The notes beneath the pieces were generated by a model that worked only from the letters and a program-made list of their open reading frames with translations, had not been told where the DNA came from and did no database searches. A stretch of 64,000 bases of DNA from Acidimicrobiia bacterium (lineage in GTDB: Bacteria; Actinomycetota; Acidimicrobiia; IMCC26256; PALSA-610): NCBI GenBank assembly GCA_036271555.1, contig DATBAK010000026.1, forward strand, positions 62,001 through 126,000, written 5' to 3'. Below are positions 11,394 to 20,410 of this stretch, piece by piece. Position numbers and translations under genes: made by a program. Within the stretch, counting starts at the first letter, position 1; each line of letters begins with the position of its first letter.

Positions 11394-12921
11394 CCTGGGC
11401 CTTGGTCGGGAACAGCCGGCGGGCCGCTTCGGCCGCGGTGAGCAACGCTCCCGCCTTGTTGCGGCATTCCAGGTCCTCTTCGGCGGCGACCGAATCGGCG
11501 ACGATCCCGGCCCCCGCGGAGATGCTCGCGACGCCGTCCCGCCAGATCATCGTGCGGATCGCGATCGCGGTGTCGAGGTTGCCGGAGAAGTCGAGATAGC
11601 CGACGACACCCGCGTACGCGCCCCGCTTGCTCGGCTCGAGCTCGTCGATGATCTCCATCGCACGCACCTTGGGCGCACCGCTCACCGTGCCCGCGGGAAA
11701 CGTCGCGCGCAGCACGTCGACGGGTCCCTTCGCATCGACGAGGTCGCCCGAGACCTGACTCGTGAGGTGCATCACGTGCGAGTAACGCTCGAGCGTCATG
11801 AGCTCGTCGACGTGCTCGGTTCCGAAACGCACGACGCGTCCGACGTCGTTGCGCGCGAGATCGACGAGCATCACGTGCTCGGCGCGCTCCTTCGGATGCT
11901 CGGTGAGCTCGGCAGCCATGCGGCGGTCGTGCTCCTCGGTGCGACCGCGACGACGCGTGCCGGCGATCGGACGGCTGATCACGCGCCCGTCGAGCAGCTG
12001 CACCATCGGCTCCGGCGACGAGCCGACGATCGTGGCCTCGGGATGGCGCAGGAAGTACATGTACGGCGAGGGGTTCACGAGCCGCAGCACGCGATACGTC
12101 GCGAACGGGTCGAAGTCGCCGACGAGATCGAAGCGCTGAGCGAGCACGACCTGGAAGATGTCGCCCGCGAGGATGTAGTCGCGCGCGGCCTCGACCGATT
12201 CCGCGTATTGCGTCTCCGAAGTGCGTCTGCGGACCTCGGGGCGCGCCGACAGGTCGTCGCCCGGCGGCGGCGTCGGGAGATACGGCAACGGCTGCGCGAG
12301 ATCATCGACCGCGTCCGAGAGTCGCGAGCAGGCACGCGCGTAGGCCGTGGTGAGCGCGTCGCGCGACGCGCCCGGCGCGGGATACACGTTCTCGATCAGG
12401 AACAGACGCTGGCGGAAGTGGTCGAACGCGGCGACCTGACCGGCGAGGCACAGCACCGCGTCGGGCATGCCTTGGTCGTCGGGCGGCGCGTCGGGCAGCC
12501 GCTCGATCTCGCGCACCGTGTCGTAACCGAGCCAGCCGACGATGCCGCCGTGGAACGGAGGCAGCTCCGGGATCGTCGGTGCGCGATAGCGCGCGAGCAG
12601 CGCCTCGATCGCGGCGAGACTTCCGGCATCGGTCGGGATGCCGTCGGGCGGCTCGCCGTCGAGGAACTCGACGCGGTCGCCGCGCACGACGAGCGTGAGC
12701 GCGGGATCGCGCCCGAGGAACGAGAAGCGGCCCCACCGTTCCGCGTGCTCCACCGATTCGAGCAAGAACCCTTCGCGATCACCGACCAGCTTCACGAACG
12801 CCGACAGCGGCGTCTCGAGGTCGGCGAGCACCTCGCGCCAGACCGGGACGACCGCGTACTCGGTTGCGAGCGCGACGAACTCGTCGAGCGTGGGGTGAAC
12901 GCCCTCCGAAGACCCGCTCAC
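11386..12921 (-). CDS. trpE: Anthranilate synthase component I
   Basis: Makes anthranilate from chorismate, with ammonia supplied by a TrpG not in this window. 511 residues. The N-terminal half has the tryptophan-site element LLESVEH (LLES motif), so feedback inhibition is expected. The chorismate-binding half carries [79 protein letters not shown] and IRTM. The GTG start overlaps the hisI stop (GTGA). hisI-trpE adjacency is the classic actinobacterial order. Confidence 0.96.
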   Translation of the reverse strand: MSGSSEGVHPTLDEFVALATEYAVVPVWREVLADLETPLSAFVKLVGDREGFLLESVEHAERWGRFSFLGRDPALTLVVRGDRVEFLDGEPPDGIPTDAGSLAAIEALLARYRAPTIPELPPFHGGIVGWLGYDTVREIERLPDAPPDDQGMPDAVLCLAGQVAAFDHFRQRLFLIENVYPAPGASRDALTTAYARACSRLSDAVDDLAQPLPYLPTPPPGDDLSARPEVRRRTSETQYAESVEAARDYILAGDIFQVVLAQRFDLVGDFDPFATYRVLRLVNPSPYMYFLRHPEATIVGSSPEPMVQLLDGRVISRPIAGTRRRGRTEEHDRRMAAELTEHPKERAEHVMLVDLARNDVGRVVRFGTEHVDELMTLERYSHVMHLTSQVSGDLVDAKGPVDVLRATFPAGTVSGAPKVRAMEIIDELEPSKRGAYAGVVGYLDFSGNLDTAIAIRTMIWRDGVASISAGAGIVADSVAAEEDLECRNKAGALLTAAEAARRLFPTKAQDD

Positions 12922-13304
12922 ACCGCGCCGGGCGTCGCGCCGCCGCCGAACTCACGGAAGAAGCACGACCGCGAACCCGTGTGACAGGCGCCCGCGCCTT
13001 CCTGCTCGACGACGAACAGCAGCGCGTCCATGTCGCAGTCGTACGCGGCGCGGCGCACGTACTGCCGGTCGCCCGACGTCTCGCCCTTGCACCAGAACTC
13101 TTGGCGACTGCGGCTCCAGAACCACGTGCGGCCGGTCTCGAGCGTCTTGCGCAACGACTCGCGGTTCATCCACGCGAACATCAGCACCGCGCCCGTCGAC
13201 GCTTCCTGCACGATCGCGGCGACGAGACCGGAATGGTCGAACTTCACGGCGTCCAACTCGGCTTCGCTGAACGGAACGGGCGTCGTCACGGGGGCCGCGG
13301 GCAT
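12918..13304 (-). CDS. hisI: Phosphoribosyl-AMP cyclohydrolase
   Basis: Third enzymatic step of histidine synthesis, opening the adenine ring of PR-AMP. 128 residues, single-domain and not fused to HisE. Zinc and catalytic region: [19 protein letters not shown], then [15 protein letters not shown] and [11 protein letters not shown] with the conserved Cys residues. ATG at 13304. It is coupled to trpE by a 4-base overlap. It is detached from hisF by two plus-strand genes. Confidence 0.95.
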   Translation of the reverse strand: MPAAPVTTPVPFSEAELDAVKFDHSGLVAAIVQEASTGAVLMFAWMNRESLRKTLETGRTWFWSRSRQEFWCKGETSGDRQYVRRAAYDCDMDALLFVVEQEGAGACHTGSRSCFFREFGGGATPGAV

Positions 13305-13333
13305 GCGCGGCAGCGTAGTCCGCACCTGTGTTT

Positions 13334-13383
13334 CTGGTCGCGCTCGCTTTCGCTCGCCGCTGCTGACGCCTCGGGCTTCGGCC
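13334..13383 (-). repeat. Dispersed intergenic repeat, copy B
   Basis: Minus-strand reading: GAGGCGTCAGCAGCGGCGAG, then CGAAAGCGAGCGCGACCAG. This is the GAGGCGTC subtype, in the 170-base gap between the divergent hisI and oligopeptidase genes. I see nothing else in that gap. Confidence 0.6.
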
Positions 13384-13474
13384 CCGGCGGCCCGCAGAGG
13401 GACCCGCACGTCCTGTGGGAACCCGCCGCCGATTCGCGCGCCCGCGCACGGCCGCTGCGCGAGACTCGCCGACC

Positions 13475-15532
13475 ATGCCGGACCCCACCGCTCCCGTCGC
13501 CCCGCGCATCCCGAACGTCCTCCGAGCCCACGGAGACGAACGCATCGACGACTGGTTCTGGCTGCGCGAGCGCGCCAACCCCGACGTGCGCGCGTACCTC
13601 GAAGCCGAGAACGCCTACACCGACGCAGTGATGCGTCCGACGGCGGCGCTGCAGGATCGCATCTACGGCGAGATCGCGTCACGCGTGCAGCAGACCGACT
13701 CGTCGGCTCCGGTTCCGCACGGACCGTTCGAGTACTACCACCGCACCGTCGAGGGCAGTCAGTACGCGATCCACTGCCGCCGGCCACGCGGTGGCGGCGA
13801 CGAGCAGGTCGTGCTCGACGTGAACGCGCTCGCCGTCGGCCACACCTTCATGGAGGTCGGCGATCTCGAGCTCGACCCGACGCACGCGATCGCCGCGTAC
13901 ACCGTCGACACGAACGGTGGCGAGCGCTACGAGTTGCGTTTCCGCGCCATGGCGACGGGTCGCGACCTCGACGACGTCGTGCCCGACGTGTACTACGGCC
14001 TCGCATGGGCCGACGACAGCCGCACGATCTTCTACGTGCGGCCCGACACCGCGATGCGTCCGTACACCGTCTGGCGGCACACACTCGGCAGCGACCCGTC
14101 AGAAGACACGCTCGTGTTCCGCGACGACGACGAGCGCTTCGACGTCTACCTCGGCCGGGCGCGCAGCGGGCGCTACGTGTTGATCCACTCGGTCTCGCGC
14201 ACGACGGCCGAGGCGTGGTTCGTGCCGACGGCCGCACCCGAGACCGCGGCGCGTGTCGTCGCTCCCAGACGCGACGGAGTCGAGTACTTCGTCGAGCACT
14301 GGGGCAACGAGGTCGACGATCGCTTCTATATCGTCACCAACGCCGACGGCGCGCAGAACTTCAAGGTCGTCGCCGCGTCGTCCGCCGATCCCGACCTTGC
14401 GAGCTGGACCGAGGTCGTCCCCCACCGTCCGCACGTGCGCATCGAGCGCGTCGCCGCGTTCGCGGAGCACCTCGTGATCTCCGAGCGCGCCGACGGTGGG
14501 CAGCGGCTCCGCGTGCGCCGACTCACCGACGGCGCCGAGCACACGGTCGAGGTGCCCGAGGAGGCGGCGAGTGTGTGGCTCGGGCCGAACCCCGAGTTCG
14601 ACACGACGACGATCCGCTACGGGTTCGCGTCGCTCGTCACCCCGACCACCGACTTCGACTACGACCTCGAGACGCGCGCGCGCACGCTCGTGAAGCAGAT
14701 GCCCGTGCCGGGAGACTTCGACGCGTCGCAATACGTGTCGCGCCGGCTGTGGGCCAAGGCGAGCGACGGCACCGAGATCCCGATGTCGATCGCGCACCGG
14801 CGCGACCTCGAGCTCGACGGCAACGTGCCCGTGCTGCTCTACGGCTACGGCGCGTACGAAGCGTCGATCGATCCCGACTTCCGCGTCACCCGGCTTCCGT
14901 TGCTCGATCGCGGGATCGTGTTCGCGATCGCGCACGTGCGGGGCGGCGGTGAGATGGGTCGCGACTGGTACGACCACGGCAAGCTCGAGCAGAAGCCGAA
15001 CACGTTCACCGACTTCATCGCGTGCGCGGAGTTCCTCGTCGAGACGAACGTCACCGCGCCCAAGCGGATCGTCGCGCGCGGTCGCTCCGCGGGTGGCCTG
15101 CTCATGGGCGCGATCACCAACCTGCGACCCGATCTGTTCGAGGGCGTCGTCGCCGAGGTGCCGTTCGTCGACGTCGTCACGACGATGCAGGACGCGTCGA
15201 TCCCGCTCACGGTTCCGGAGTGGGAGGAGTGGGGCAACCCGCAGAACGTCGCGCACTACGAGGTGATGAAGTCGTACTCGCCGTACGACAACGTCGCCGC
15301 GAAGCCGTATCCGCAACTGCTCGTGACCGCGGGCTTCAACGACCCGCGCGTGCAGTACTGGGAACCCGCGAAGTGGGTCGCCAAGCTGCGCGTGACGGTG
15401 TCGAGCCCACGCATCCTGCTGCGCACCGACCTCGGCTCGGGCCACGGCGGACCGTCGGGTCGCTACGACGCGTGGCACGAAGAGGCGTTCACGCTCGCGT
15501 TCGTGCTCACGACGCTCGGCATCGACGCGTAG
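13475..15532 (+). CDS. Prolyl oligopeptidase family protease (S9A, oligopeptidase B type)
   Basis: Cytoplasmic serine peptidase that cleaves short peptides. 685 residues from the ATG at 13475; an in-frame upstream start at 13415 would add a poorly conserved Arg-rich stretch. The N-terminal beta-propeller begins after [22 protein letters not shown]. The C-terminal alpha/beta hydrolase has the nucleophile in [10 protein letters not shown], the Asp in [16 protein letters not shown] and the His in [35 protein letters not shown] is the S9A signature. It interrupts hisF-hisI on the opposite strand. Confidence 0.94.
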   Translation: MPDPTAPVAPRIPNVLRAHGDERIDDWFWLRERANPDVRAYLEAENAYTDAVMRPTAALQDRIYGEIASRVQQTDSSAPVPHGPFEYYHRTVEGSQYAIHCRRPRGGGDEQVVLDVNALAVGHTFMEVGDLELDPTHAIAAYTVDTNGGERYELRFRAMATGRDLDDVVPDVYYGLAWADDSRTIFYVRPDTAMRPYTVWRHTLGSDPSEDTLVFRDDDERFDVYLGRARSGRYVLIHSVSRTTAEAWFVPTAAPETAARVVAPRRDGVEYFVEHWGNEVDDRFYIVTNADGAQNFKVVAASSADPDLASWTEVVPHRPHVRIERVAAFAEHLVISERADGGQRLRVRRLTDGAEHTVEVPEEAASVWLGPNPEFDTTTIRYGFASLVTPTTDFDYDLETRARTLVKQMPVPGDFDASQYVSRRLWAKASDGTEIPMSIAHRRDLELDGNVPVLLYGYGAYEASIDPDFRVTRLPLLDRGIVFAIAHVRGGGEMGRDWYDHGKLEQKPNTFTDFIACAEFLVETNVTAPKRIVARGRSAGGLLMGAITNLRPDLFEGVVAEVPFVDVVTTMQDASIPLTVPEWEEWGNPQNVAHYEVMKSYSPYDNVAAKPYPQLLVTAGFNDPRVQYWEPAKWVAKLRVTVSSPRILLRTDLGSGHGGPSGRYDAWHEEAFTLAFVLTTLGIDA

Positions 15533-15534
15533 TC

Positions 15535-16173
15535 GTGGCGGAGGCCATCTCGCTCACCACCGCCGACGGCGTGGTGCTCGAAGCCGAGCACGCGCGCCCG
15601 GCCGCGGCGTCGGTACGCGCCGGGATGGTGCTCTGCCATCCGCATCCCCAGTTCGGCGGCACGATGCGCTCGATCGTGATCAGCGCGCTGTTCGAGGCGA
15701 TGCCGGCGGCGGGGGTCGAGTGCGTGCGTTTCAACTTCCGAGGGGTCGAGGGCAGCGCCGGCTCCTATTCCGAGGGCGACCTCGAACGACTCGACGCGCA
15801 GGCGGCGATCGCGGCGCTTGGCACCTCGCTGCCCGCAGGCGCGCCCCTGATCCTCGCGGGCTGGTCGTTCGGCGCCGACGTCGCGCTCTCCTGCTCGGAC
15901 GACGCGATCACCGGATGGCTCGCGATCGCGTGCCCCTTGCGGTTCGTGCGCGACCTCGAGCGTGTCAGCGACGACCCGCGCCCGAAGCAGCTGGTGCTCG
16001 CGCAACACGACGAGTTCCGCGCCGCGGACGATGTCGTCGGCGAGGTCGGCAGTTGGCGCAACACGCGCGCCGACATCGTCGGCGGCGCGAGTCACTTCTT
16101 CGTGGGTCGGACCGACCGCGTCGTCGCGCACGCGGCCGCGTTCGTGGACGCGGTGGCCGGTGCGTCGGGATGA
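15535..16173 (+). CDS. Small alpha/beta hydrolase (COG2945-like)
   Basis: 212 residues. CHPHPQFGGTM near the N-terminus followed by VRFNFRGVEGSAGSYSEGDLERLDA is typical of the compact dienelactone-hydrolase-like family. The nucleophile Ser is in AGWSFGADVAL and the general-base His in GGASHFFVGR. It starts with GTG two bases after the protease stop, so it is co-transcribed with it. The substrate is unknown. Its stop codon lies at the edge of a small hairpin shared with the next convergent gene. Confidence 0.85.
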   Translation: MAEAISLTTADGVVLEAEHARPAAASVRAGMVLCHPHPQFGGTMRSIVISALFEAMPAAGVECVRFNFRGVEGSAGSYSEGDLERLDAQAAIAALGTSLPAGAPLILAGWSFGADVALSCSDDAITGWLAIACPLRFVRDLERVSDDPRPKQLVLAQHDEFRAADDVVGEVGSWRNTRADIVGGASHFFVGRTDRVVAHAAAFVDAVAGASG

Positions 16174-16188
16174 CCGAGGAGATCGGTC
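16172..16188. terminator. Short hairpin at a convergent gene junction
   Basis: GACCGA and TCGGTC pair around the loop GGAGA. It lies between the hydrolase stop and the stop of the 82-residue gene on the other strand. The stem is only 6 pairs, so terminator function is tentative. Confidence 0.3.
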
Positions 16189-16191
16189 GGG

Positions 16192-16440
16192 TCAGCCGAG
16201 GGTGCCGAGACTCAGCGCCGTCGTCGACGCCGTGAGATCCGGTGCCGCGACGCCGTTCCGGTTGAGGAACACGTGGCGCCGCTCGAGCGCTCCATGCCAG
16301 GCGGCGAGGTCGAGCTCGAAGTGCGCTCGGTCACCGTCCTCGTATGCGTGCTCGAGCTCGTCGAACGCGCAATCCTCGGCGTCGAGCAGCTCTCGGTAGC
16401 GCCGGAAGAACTGCTCGCCAAAACCGTGGGTCTCGGGCAT
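16192..16440 (-). CDS. Small hypothetical protein downstream of hisF
   Basis: 82 residues, predicted mostly helical (FGEQFFRRYRELLDAEDCAFDELEHAYEDGD). It has no membrane segment and no motif I recognise. The ATG at 16440 follows AGGGGG with a 4-base spacer, a good ribosome-binding site. It lies on the same strand as the his genes, 114 bases after hisF, with hairpins in between. It may be independent of the his operon. Confidence 0.55.
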   Translation of the reverse strand: MPETHGFGEQFFRRYRELLDAEDCAFDELEHAYEDGDRAHFELDLAAWHGALERRHVFLNRNGVAAPDLTASTTALSLGTLG

Positions 16441-16471
16441 GCAACCCCCTCGCTCGTACGCCACCACCATG

Positions 16472-16500
16472 GCGTTCCGAAAACGCTACCCCGGTCGGGG
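16472..16500 (-). terminator. Tandem hairpins after hisF
   Basis: On the minus strand a CCCCG-AC-CGGGG stem is followed by GCGTT-TTCGG-AACGC, about 55-80 bases after the hisF stop and before the 82-residue gene. It could end the his transcript or reduce read-through. The first loop is only 2 bases, so pairing would open slightly. Confidence 0.3.
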
Positions 16501-16554
16501 GACGTTGTCGTCCACCGCTTCTCAAGGTCGCCCCCGCTTCGGGAACGCCCCTGG

Positions 16555-17316
16555 TCACGGCCGGACCGTCACCCCGCGATCGGTGAGGTATTGCTTCGCC
16601 TCGCGAATGCGATACGTGCCGAAGTGGAAGATCGACGCCGCGAGCACCGCGTCCGCACCACCCTCGGCGACCGCGGTGTACATGTGCTCGAGCGTGCCGA
16701 CTCCCCCACTCGCGATCACGGGCACGGGCACCGCGGCGCCGACCGCGCGCAACAGCTCGAGGTCGTAGCCCGCCTGCGTTCCGTCGCGATCCATCGACGT
16801 CAACAGGATCTCGCCCGCGCCGAGCGCGCACACTTCGCGCGCCCACTCGACGACGTCGCGTCCGGTCGGCGTGCGTCCTCCGTGCGTCACGACGTCCCAG
16901 CCGCCTTCGCTCGCGCGCCGGCGCGCGTCGATCGCCACCACGATGCACTGCGCGCCGAACTCGTCGGACGAACGCCGGACCAACTCGGGATCCGCGACCG
17001 CGGCGGTGTTCAGCGACACCTTGTCGGCCCCCGCGCGCAGCATGGCGCGCACGTCGTCGACGGTACGGATGCCGCCGCCGACGGTGAACGGGATGAACAC
17101 CTGGTCGGCGACACGCTCCACGACGTGGACCATCGTGTCGCGCGCGTCGGAGGACGCGGTGATGTCGAGGAACACGAGCTCGTCGGCGCCTTCCGCGTCG
17201 TAGCGCGCCGCGAGCTCGACCGGATCACCGGCGTCGCGGATCTCGACGAACTGCACCCCCTTGACGACGCGCCCCGCGTCGACGTCGAGGCACGGGATCA
17301 CGCGGGTTGCGAGCAC
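16555..17316 (-). CDS. hisF: Imidazole glycerol phosphate synthase, cyclase subunit
   Basis: Uses ammonia from HisH to form imidazole glycerol phosphate and AICAR from PRFAR. 253 residues. The catalytic Asp near the N-terminus is in [18 protein letters not shown], and the second is in [15 protein letters not shown]. The phosphate sites are FTVGGGIRT and IASGGVGT. The GTG start at 17316 lies inside the end of hisA (19-base overlap), so it is translationally coupled. It is the last his gene of the minus-strand run. Confidence 0.97.
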   Translation of the reverse strand: MLATRVIPCLDVDAGRVVKGVQFVEIRDAGDPVELAARYDAEGADELVFLDITASSDARDTMVHVVERVADQVFIPFTVGGGIRTVDDVRAMLRAGADKVSLNTAAVADPELVRRSSDEFGAQCIVVAIDARRRASEGGWDVVTHGGRTPTGRDVVEWAREVCALGAGEILLTSMDRDGTQAGYDLELLRAVGAAVPVPVIASGGVGTLEHMYTAVAEGGADAVLAASIFHFGTYRIREAKQYLTDRGVTVRP

Positions 17317-18038
17317 GCCGCGATCGCCTCCTCGATGTCGACGCGTCCTTCGTAGAGCGCGCGCCCGACGATCGCGCCCGCGAGCGAACGCCCTTCGACC
17401 TCCAACGACCGCAGCGCGACGAGGTCGTCGACCGTGCCGACCCCTCCGCTCGCGACCAACGGCGTGGCGCCGAGCACGCCGAGCAGCGCCGTGTACGCGT
17501 CGAGGTCGGGGCCGGTGAACATGCCGTCGCGCGAGATCTCGGTGACGACGACCGCGCTCACTCCGGCATCCGCGAAGCGTGCAGCCGTCTCCAACAGGTC
17601 GACACCCGTCCCCTGCTGCCAGCCGCGGATCGCGACCTCGCGCCCGCGTGCGTCGATCCCGACCGCGACCCGGCCGGGATGGAGCGTCGTGAGCTCGGTG
17701 ACGACGTCGGGATGCTCGACGGCCGCGGTGCCGACGACGACGCGCGCCGCGCCGGCCGCGAGCCGGTCGCCGGCCGCGGCGACGCTGCGCACACCGCCCC
17801 CGGTCTGCACCTTGCACGAGACCGCTGCGCAGATCGCCTCGATGACGGCGAGGTTCGCGGCGACGCCGGTGCGCGCGGCCTCGAGGTCGACGACGTGGAT
17901 CCAACGCGCACCCGCGTCCTCGTAGCGACGCGCGACCGTGACCGGGTTCTCGTCGTAGACGGTCTCGCGCGCGTAGTCACCCTGCTCGAGCCGGACACAG
18001 CGTCCGTCGAGCAGATCGATCGCCGGGAACAGGTCCAT
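17298..18038 (-). CDS. hisA: ProFAR isomerase
   Basis: Isomerises ProFAR to PRFAR. 246 residues. The catalytic Asp residues are in [14 protein letters not shown] and [18 protein letters not shown], and the phosphate loops are QTGGGVRS and VASGGVGT. The segment [16 protein letters not shown] is of the HisA kind. The bifunctional PriA of other actinobacteria instead has a GW..DGG.L segment with DxxKDGTL. Together with a separate trpF, this points to a HisA-only enzyme. The start shares one base with the hisH stop (TGATG). Confidence 0.95.
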   Translation of the reverse strand: MDLFPAIDLLDGRCVRLEQGDYARETVYDENPVTVARRYEDAGARWIHVVDLEAARTGVAANLAVIEAICAAVSCKVQTGGGVRSVAAAGDRLAAGAARVVVGTAAVEHPDVVTELTTLHPGRVAVGIDARGREVAIRGWQQGTGVDLLETAARFADAGVSAVVVTEISRDGMFTGPDLDAYTALLGVLGATPLVASGGVGTVDDLVALRSLEVEGRSLAGAIVGRALYEGRVDIEEAIAACSQPA

Positions 18039-18670
18039 CAGCGGGTCACGGCCTCGTCGGCACGGCAGCGCGCGACGAAGTTGCCCAGCAATTGCAGGCC
18101 GGCGGCGCCGCTCTTCTCCGGGTGGAACTGCGTCGCCCACACGTTGGCGCGCTCGACCGCGGCCACGAACCGCCGTCCGTGCTGCGCCCACGCGGCAACG
18201 ATGTCGTCGTCGGTCTCGGGCGCGTACGAGTGCACGAAGTAGAGCCACGCGGGATCGGTGAGCCCCGCGACGAGCGCCGAGCTCGCCACGCGCTCGATCG
18301 TGTTCCAACCGATCTGCGGCAGCTTCACGGTCGCCGGCAGCCTCGTGACCCGTCCGGGCAACACGGCCAGCCCCGACACGCCGGGCGCCTCGTCGCTGCC
18401 CTCGAACAGCATCTGCATGCCGATGCACACGCCGAGGAACGGGCGCCCCGAGTGCGCGGCCTCGACCGCGAGGTCGTGCAGTCCCGCGTCGTGCAGTGCG
18501 CGCATGCAGGCACCGAAGTGGCCGACGCCGGGCAGCACGACACCGGACGCGTCGCGGATCAGCCCCGCGTCGCGCGTGAGCACCACGGGCGCGCCGAGGT
18601 GCGCGAGGGCCTTCTCGGCCGAACGCAGGTTGCCGATCCCGTAGTCGAGGACCGCGACGACACCGCTCAA
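18038..18670 (-). CDS. hisH: Imidazole glycerol phosphate synthase, glutamine amidotransferase subunit
   Basis: Class I glutaminase that feeds ammonia to HisF. 210 residues. DYGIGNLRS at the N-terminus, PGVGHFGACM (oxyanion strand), the nucleophile C82 in FLGVCIGMQMLFEGS, and the His-Glu pair in TQFHPEKSG. It follows hisB after 76 bases containing a repeat copy, and runs into hisA with a one-base overlap. Confidence 0.96.
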   Translation of the reverse strand: MSGVVAVLDYGIGNLRSAEKALAHLGAPVVLTRDAGLIRDASGVVLPGVGHFGACMRALHDAGLHDLAVEAAHSGRPFLGVCIGMQMLFEGSDEAPGVSGLAVLPGRVTRLPATVKLPQIGWNTIERVASSALVAGLTDPAWLYFVHSYAPETDDDIVAAWAQHGRRFVAAVERANVWATQFHPEKSGAAGLQLLGNFVARCRADEAVTR

Positions 18671-18699
18671 GACGACGCTCCCGCGGCCGTGGAGCGGGC

Positions 18700-18741
18700 G
18701 GCTGAGGCGTCAGGAGCGGCGAGCGAAGCGAGAACGACCAG
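18700..18741 (+). repeat. Dispersed intergenic repeat, copy C
   Basis: Shows GGCTGAGGCGTCAGGAGCGG, then CGAGCGAAGCGAGAACGACCAG. It fills most of the hisH-hisB spacer and ends 5 bases from the hisB stop codon. Confidence 0.65.
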
Positions 18742-18746
18742 ACCGC

Positions 18747-19328
18747 TCAGAGCATGCCTTTCGTGGAAGGGATGCCGGAGCCTTCGACGCGCACCGCGTC
18801 GCGCAGCGCGCGGGCGACCCCCTTGAAAGAGGCCTCGATCACGTGATGCCCGTTCTTCCCGCTCACCGAGCGCACGTGCAGGGTGACGCGCGCGCCGTCG
18901 ACGAAGCCCTTCCAGAACTCCTCGCAGAGCTGCGGATCGAACGTGCCGATCCACTCCGCGACCGGGTCGACGTCGTACGCGAGGAAGGGCCGCCCCGACA
19001 GGTCGAGCGCGACCTGCACGAGCGCCTCGTCGAGGGGCACGAGCGCATTGGCGAAACGCCGCACGCCCGCCTTGTCACCGAGCGCCTCGCGCAGTGCGGT
19101 GCCGAGCGTGATGCCGACGTCCTCGACGGTGTGGTGCAGGTCGACGTCGAGGTCGCCCTTTGCCTTCACGGTGAGGTCGAAGCTGCCGTGCTTGCCGAGC
19201 TGACTCAGCATGTGGTCGAAGAACGGGATGCCGGTCTCGACCTCGATGCGGCCGTCGCCGTCGACCACGAGGTCGACCGCGACGCTGGTCTCCGCAGTCG
19301 TGCGTTCCTGCCGGGATGCGCGAGTCAC
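18747..19328 (-). CDS. hisB: Imidazoleglycerol-phosphate dehydratase
   Basis: Dehydrates IGP to imidazole acetol phosphate. 193 residues, a stand-alone enzyme without the phosphatase domain of enteric HisB. Manganese-binding motifs: GIPFFDHMLSQLGKHG, DVDLHHTVEDVGI and NGHHVIEASFKGVARAL. The GTG start overlaps the hisC stop as GTGA. Confidence 0.96.
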   Translation of the reverse strand: MTRASRQERTTAETSVAVDLVVDGDGRIEVETGIPFFDHMLSQLGKHGSFDLTVKAKGDLDVDLHHTVEDVGITLGTALREALGDKAGVRRFANALVPLDEALVQVALDLSGRPFLAYDVDPVAEWIGTFDPQLCEEFWKGFVDGARVTLHVRSVSGKNGHHVIEASFKGVARALRDAVRVEGSGIPSTKGML

Positions 19329-20410
19329 AGAACCTCCTGCAAGGCGCTCTGCAGCGCGGCGAGGAACGCGTCGTTCTCGGCGGGAGTGCCGACGGTGACG
19401 CGCAGGCACTCGTCGAGCCGCGGCCAGCGTGAGAAGTCGCGCACGAGGACGCCACGCGCGACGAGCGCCTTCCACACCGCCGCGCCGTCGCCGTGCACAC
19501 GGAACAGCAGGAAGTTCGCGCCCGACGCGAACACGCTCACGCCGTCGAGCTCCGACAGCGCGGCGTCGAGGCGACCGCGCTCCTCGACGAGCGTCGCGAC
19601 GCGCCGTTCCATGTCGTCGCGGTGCGCGAGTGCGAGCGTGCCGGCGAGCTGCGTCGGGATCGAGAGGTGGTACGGCAGCACGACCTTGTCGAGCTCGGCG
19701 ACGAGCCATTCGGGCGCGACCGCGAAGCCGAGCCGCACCCCCGCGAGCGACCACACCTTCGAGTACGTGCGCGCCACGACGAGCGGCACCGAGTCGTCGA
19801 CCAGTTCGAGCGCGCTCCACGACGAGAACTCGCCGTACGCCTCGTCGACGACGAGCAGGCCGCCGACGGCGGCGACCTGATCGAGCAGTCCTTGCACGAC
19901 CTCGCGGCGCTCGACCCTGCCCGTCGGGTTGTTCGGGCTGCAGACGAACGTCACCGCGGGCCGGTGGCGCGCGATCAGCTCCGACGCGGCGTCGACGTCG
20001 ATGGCCAGGTCGTCGTCGCGCTCGCCTTCGACGACCTCGGTCGCGGTGATGCGCGCGAGGTGTGCGTGCAGCGCGTACGTCGGCTCGAAGAGCAGCGCGC
20101 GCCGCCCCGGCCCCGCGTAGGTGAGCAGGAGCGTCTGCAAGACCTCGTTGCTGCCGTTGGCCGGAAAGATGCGTGCCGCGGGCTGGCCGAGCAACTGCGC
20201 GAGCCCGGCGCGCAACTCGCCCGCTTCACGATCCGGATAGCGGTGGTACGACGCGTCGCCCATCGCGGCCAGCCATTCCTGCAGGAACTCGGCGGGCGGC
20301 GGGAAGGGACTCTCGTTCGTGTTGAGCCGCACCGGCACCTCGACCTGGGCCGAGTGGTAGCCCTCGAGCGCGCGGAGGTCGTCGCGCGGCTGCGGGCGCG
20401 GCGCGTTCAC
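19325..20410 (-). CDS. hisC: Histidinol-phosphate aminotransferase
   Basis: PLP aminotransferase, fold type I, converting imidazole acetol phosphate to histidinol phosphate. 361 residues. RLNTNESPFPPP at the N-terminus, YPD, ANGSNEVLQTLLLTYAGPG, CSPNNPTG, VVDEAYGEFS, and the PLP lysine in ARTYSKVWSLAGVRLGF. The GTG start lies in a 4-base overlap with hisD, and the end overlaps hisB. Confidence 0.95.
   Translation of the reverse strand: MNAPRPQPRDDLRALEGYHSAQVEVPVRLNTNESPFPPPAEFLQEWLAAMGDASYHRYPDREAGELRAGLAQLLGQPAARIFPANGSNEVLQTLLLTYAGPGRRALLFEPTYALHAHLARITATEVVEGERDDDLAIDVDAASELIARHRPAVTFVCSPNNPTGRVERREVVQGLLDQVAAVGGLLVVDEAYGEFSSWSALELVDDSVPLVVARTYSKVWSLAGVRLGFAVAPEWLVAELDKVVLPYHLSIPTQLAGTLALAHRDDMERRVATLVEERGRLDAALSELDGVSVFASGANFLLFRVHGDGAAVWKALVARGVLVRDFSRWPRLDECLRVTVGTPAENDAFLAALQSALQEVL

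Noticed and set aside
12918-13787. A longer hisI reading frame starting near 13787
   Set aside because: The extra residues are Arg/Ser-rich and lie over the protease gene. The family N-terminus begins at the ATG at 13304.
17298-18038. HisA as bifunctional PriA
   Set aside because: The PriA segments GW..DGG.L and DxxKDGTL are not seen, and a separate trpF exists.
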